Assembly (NCBI RefSeq): GCF_000384215.1 | Contig: NZ_KB913032.1 | Location: 9,385,605-9,449,604, forward strand | DNA from: Amycolatopsis alba DSM 44262 | GTDB taxonomy: Bacteria > Actinomycetota > Actinomycetes > Mycobacteriales > Pseudonocardiaceae | DNA length: 64,000 bases | Direction of reading: 5' to 3' | Shown: positions 63,102-64,000 of the stretch, in pieces | How the letters are laid out: the number at the start of each line of letters is the position of its first letter | Numbering within the stretch: position 1 is the first letter of the stretch | Notes under the pieces: model-generated | Databases searched by the model: none | Told to the model about the DNA's origin: nothing | Seen by the model: the letters and a program-made list of their open reading frames with translations, nothing else | Program-made: the position numbers and the translations under genes

Positions 63102-63751
63102 GGAGCGAAGTGCTCGGCGACGACGTCCGCGACCGCGTCGGCGTCGCGTGTGCCGTCGATCTCCAGCACCCGGATGCCGAGCCCTATCGCGGTACGGACG
63201 GCGTCCTCGGCGACAAGCCGGTCTCGCTCGATCCGGTTGCGCTGCGCCCGCTCGGGGTCGCTGACCCGCTGTACGACCGCGGCGGCGCGGGGCAGGACGC
63301 GGAGCTGATGCTCGCGGAAGTCGTCGGTGGGCACCATGACGATCATCCGCCGCGGCGAATCCAGCAGCGGCGTGACGAGTTCCGGGCGCAGTCCCCAGCC
63401 TTCGGCAAGGATCGGGCGCCCGGAGACCAGCGCGCGCAGATCGTCCAGTGCCCACTCGAACCGTGCCGGGAACCCGGCGATCGTGTCGGCCGCCATCCGG
63501 TCGGGCGTGGTGTCCACCCAGACGGTGTCCGGGTCGGGATCCGCGGCGGGCAACCCGTTGCCGACGCGGTGGGCCACTCGACGGTCCTGATGGGCGCGCG
63601 CGTCGTGGAAGTCGTAGTGGTAGACGGTGATGCCATGGCGGTGCGCCAGCAGCCGGGAGACGGTGGACTTTCCCGCCCACTGGCCGCCGCAGATCCACAG
63701 CGCCTGCTTGAGCGTGCCGAACGGATCGGCGATTTCACCGTCAGTGGTCAT
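63089..63751 (-). CDS. P-loop NTPase/kinase-like protein
   Basis: A 220-residue protein with a Walker A motif GGQWAGKST near residues 21-29, so it binds ATP or GTP. The fold looks like small-molecule kinases or shikimate-kinase-like proteins: a lid-like basic segment (RVSDPERAQRNRIERDRL) and a C-terminal VLEIDGTRDADAVADVV. The substrate is unknown. ATG at 63751 is preferred to 63763 because GGAGG lies 6 nt upstream. It overlaps the 3' end of the next gene upstream by 11 nt. Confidence 0.8.
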   Translation of the reverse strand: MTTDGEIADPFGTLKQALWICGGQWAGKSTVSRLLAHRHGITVYHYDFHDARAHQDRRVAHRVGNGLPAADPDPDTVWVDTTPDRMAADTIAGFPARFEWALDDLRALVSGRPILAEGWGLRPELVTPLLDSPRRMIVMVPTDDFREHQLRVLPRAAAVVQRVSDPERAQRNRIERDRLVAEDAVRTAIGLGIRVLEIDGTRDADAVADVVAEHFAPYLA

Positions 63752-64000
63752 CGAGGCCTCCATTCCCGACAGCGAGCAACGAACCCTTTGTGAGCAGGAC
63801 CAGCCCCGACCGCGCTTGACCGCGAAGGTCCCTGATGCGCCGGGTGATCCGGACGCGCTCGCGCACCGCGCCGTCCTGGTCGATCCGGAACAGCAGCCCG
63901 CCCTCGTCGGCGATCGCGAACCCGCCGTCGACCGACACGACCGAGGACACGAATCGCCGGTCGTGATCGATCCTCCACCGCACCGTTCCGTCCGACGCGT
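63741..64000 (-). CDS. C-terminal part of a beta-propeller-like protein (cut by window edge)
   Basis: The visible 85 residues continue beyond the window. DGTVRWRIDHDRRFVSSVVSVDGGFAIADEGGLLFRIDQDGAVRERVRITRRIRDLR has the spacing of WD40/PQQ-like propeller blades (DG-V-W, GG-F-I-DEGG-L). The real start lies outside; a GTG at 63983 is inside a blade and is not used. It overlaps the start of the P-loop gene, indicating co-translation. Confidence 0.6.
   Translation of the reverse strand, partial: ASDGTVRWRIDHDRRFVSSVVSVDGGFAIADEGGLLFRIDQDGAVRERVRITRRIRDLRGQARSGLVLLTKGSLLAVGNGGLDDH

Overview
The window is high-GC (about 70% by eye) actinobacterial chromosome. Gene content points to a Pseudonocardiales genome, most likely Amycolatopsis: GTG starts and 4-nt start/stop overlaps are common, there is a full mce4 steroid-import operon with a KstR box, a phosphofructokinase with the Asp104/Lys124 residues of the PPi-dependent Amycolatopsis methanolica enzyme, and gene order shared with the Mycobacterium tuberculosis Rv2178c-Rv2187 and Rv3492c-Rv3506 regions. 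No phage, IS, CRISPR, tRNA or rRNA was recognised; this is mostly core chromosome.

Region 1 (1-9000): the start of a secreted protein behind a DasR-like operator, an ArsR regulator, truncated haemoglobin O, an ammonia-lyase relative with an altered MIO triad, a VOC protein, a Tat-exported amidohydrolase, PPi-phosphofructokinase, a short Tyr-Phe-Trp-Phe leader peptide ahead of type I DAHP synthase, a 3'-exoribonuclease and a PlsC acyltransferase. Region 2 (9000-23000): an esterase, a YbdK-type ligase, a NUDIX-NYN fusion, then a conserved uncharacterised set (ROK glucokinase, small Cys/His protein, ArsA-like ATPase, two SRPBCC proteins, a phosphoesterase, FadD15), a flavin monooxygenase, a Tat ferritin-like protein and an aspartate-type aminotransferase.

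Region 3 (23000-39200): the steroid locus. yrbE4A-yrbE4B-mce4A to mce4F and two Mce-associated genes form one minus-strand operon for sterol import. Two hydroxysteroid dehydrogenase-type SDRs and a ferredoxin lie upstream. fadE26-fadE27-fadD17, which start side-chain beta-oxidation, diverge from a shared KstR box at 35306-35319. Region 4 (39200-50100): a secreted esterase, a TetR/SnoaL pair, a GNAT-containing protein acetyltransferase paired with an AcuC deacetylase, a sulfurtransferase, and ideR-galK-galE. Region 5 (50100-64000): DUF4192, secreted M23 and S15 peptidases, DUF4139 and CBS proteins, a zinc metallopeptidase, a prolyl oligopeptidase, a TetR-controlled azoreductase/SMR pair, DUF2293, a small membrane protein, a P-loop protein and the end of a repeat-type protein.

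The most unusual DNA is non-coding. Two gaps between convergent genes (7231-7375 and 18801-18942) hold mirror-symmetric arrays built on an exact 21-nt period from unrelated unit sequences. Two further families of long perfect hairpins recur through the window (four copies with a GCGAAAGCCACTTTC core, six strong GC-rich stems), including in a 274-nt gap that splits mce4A from mce4B in an otherwise overlapping operon.
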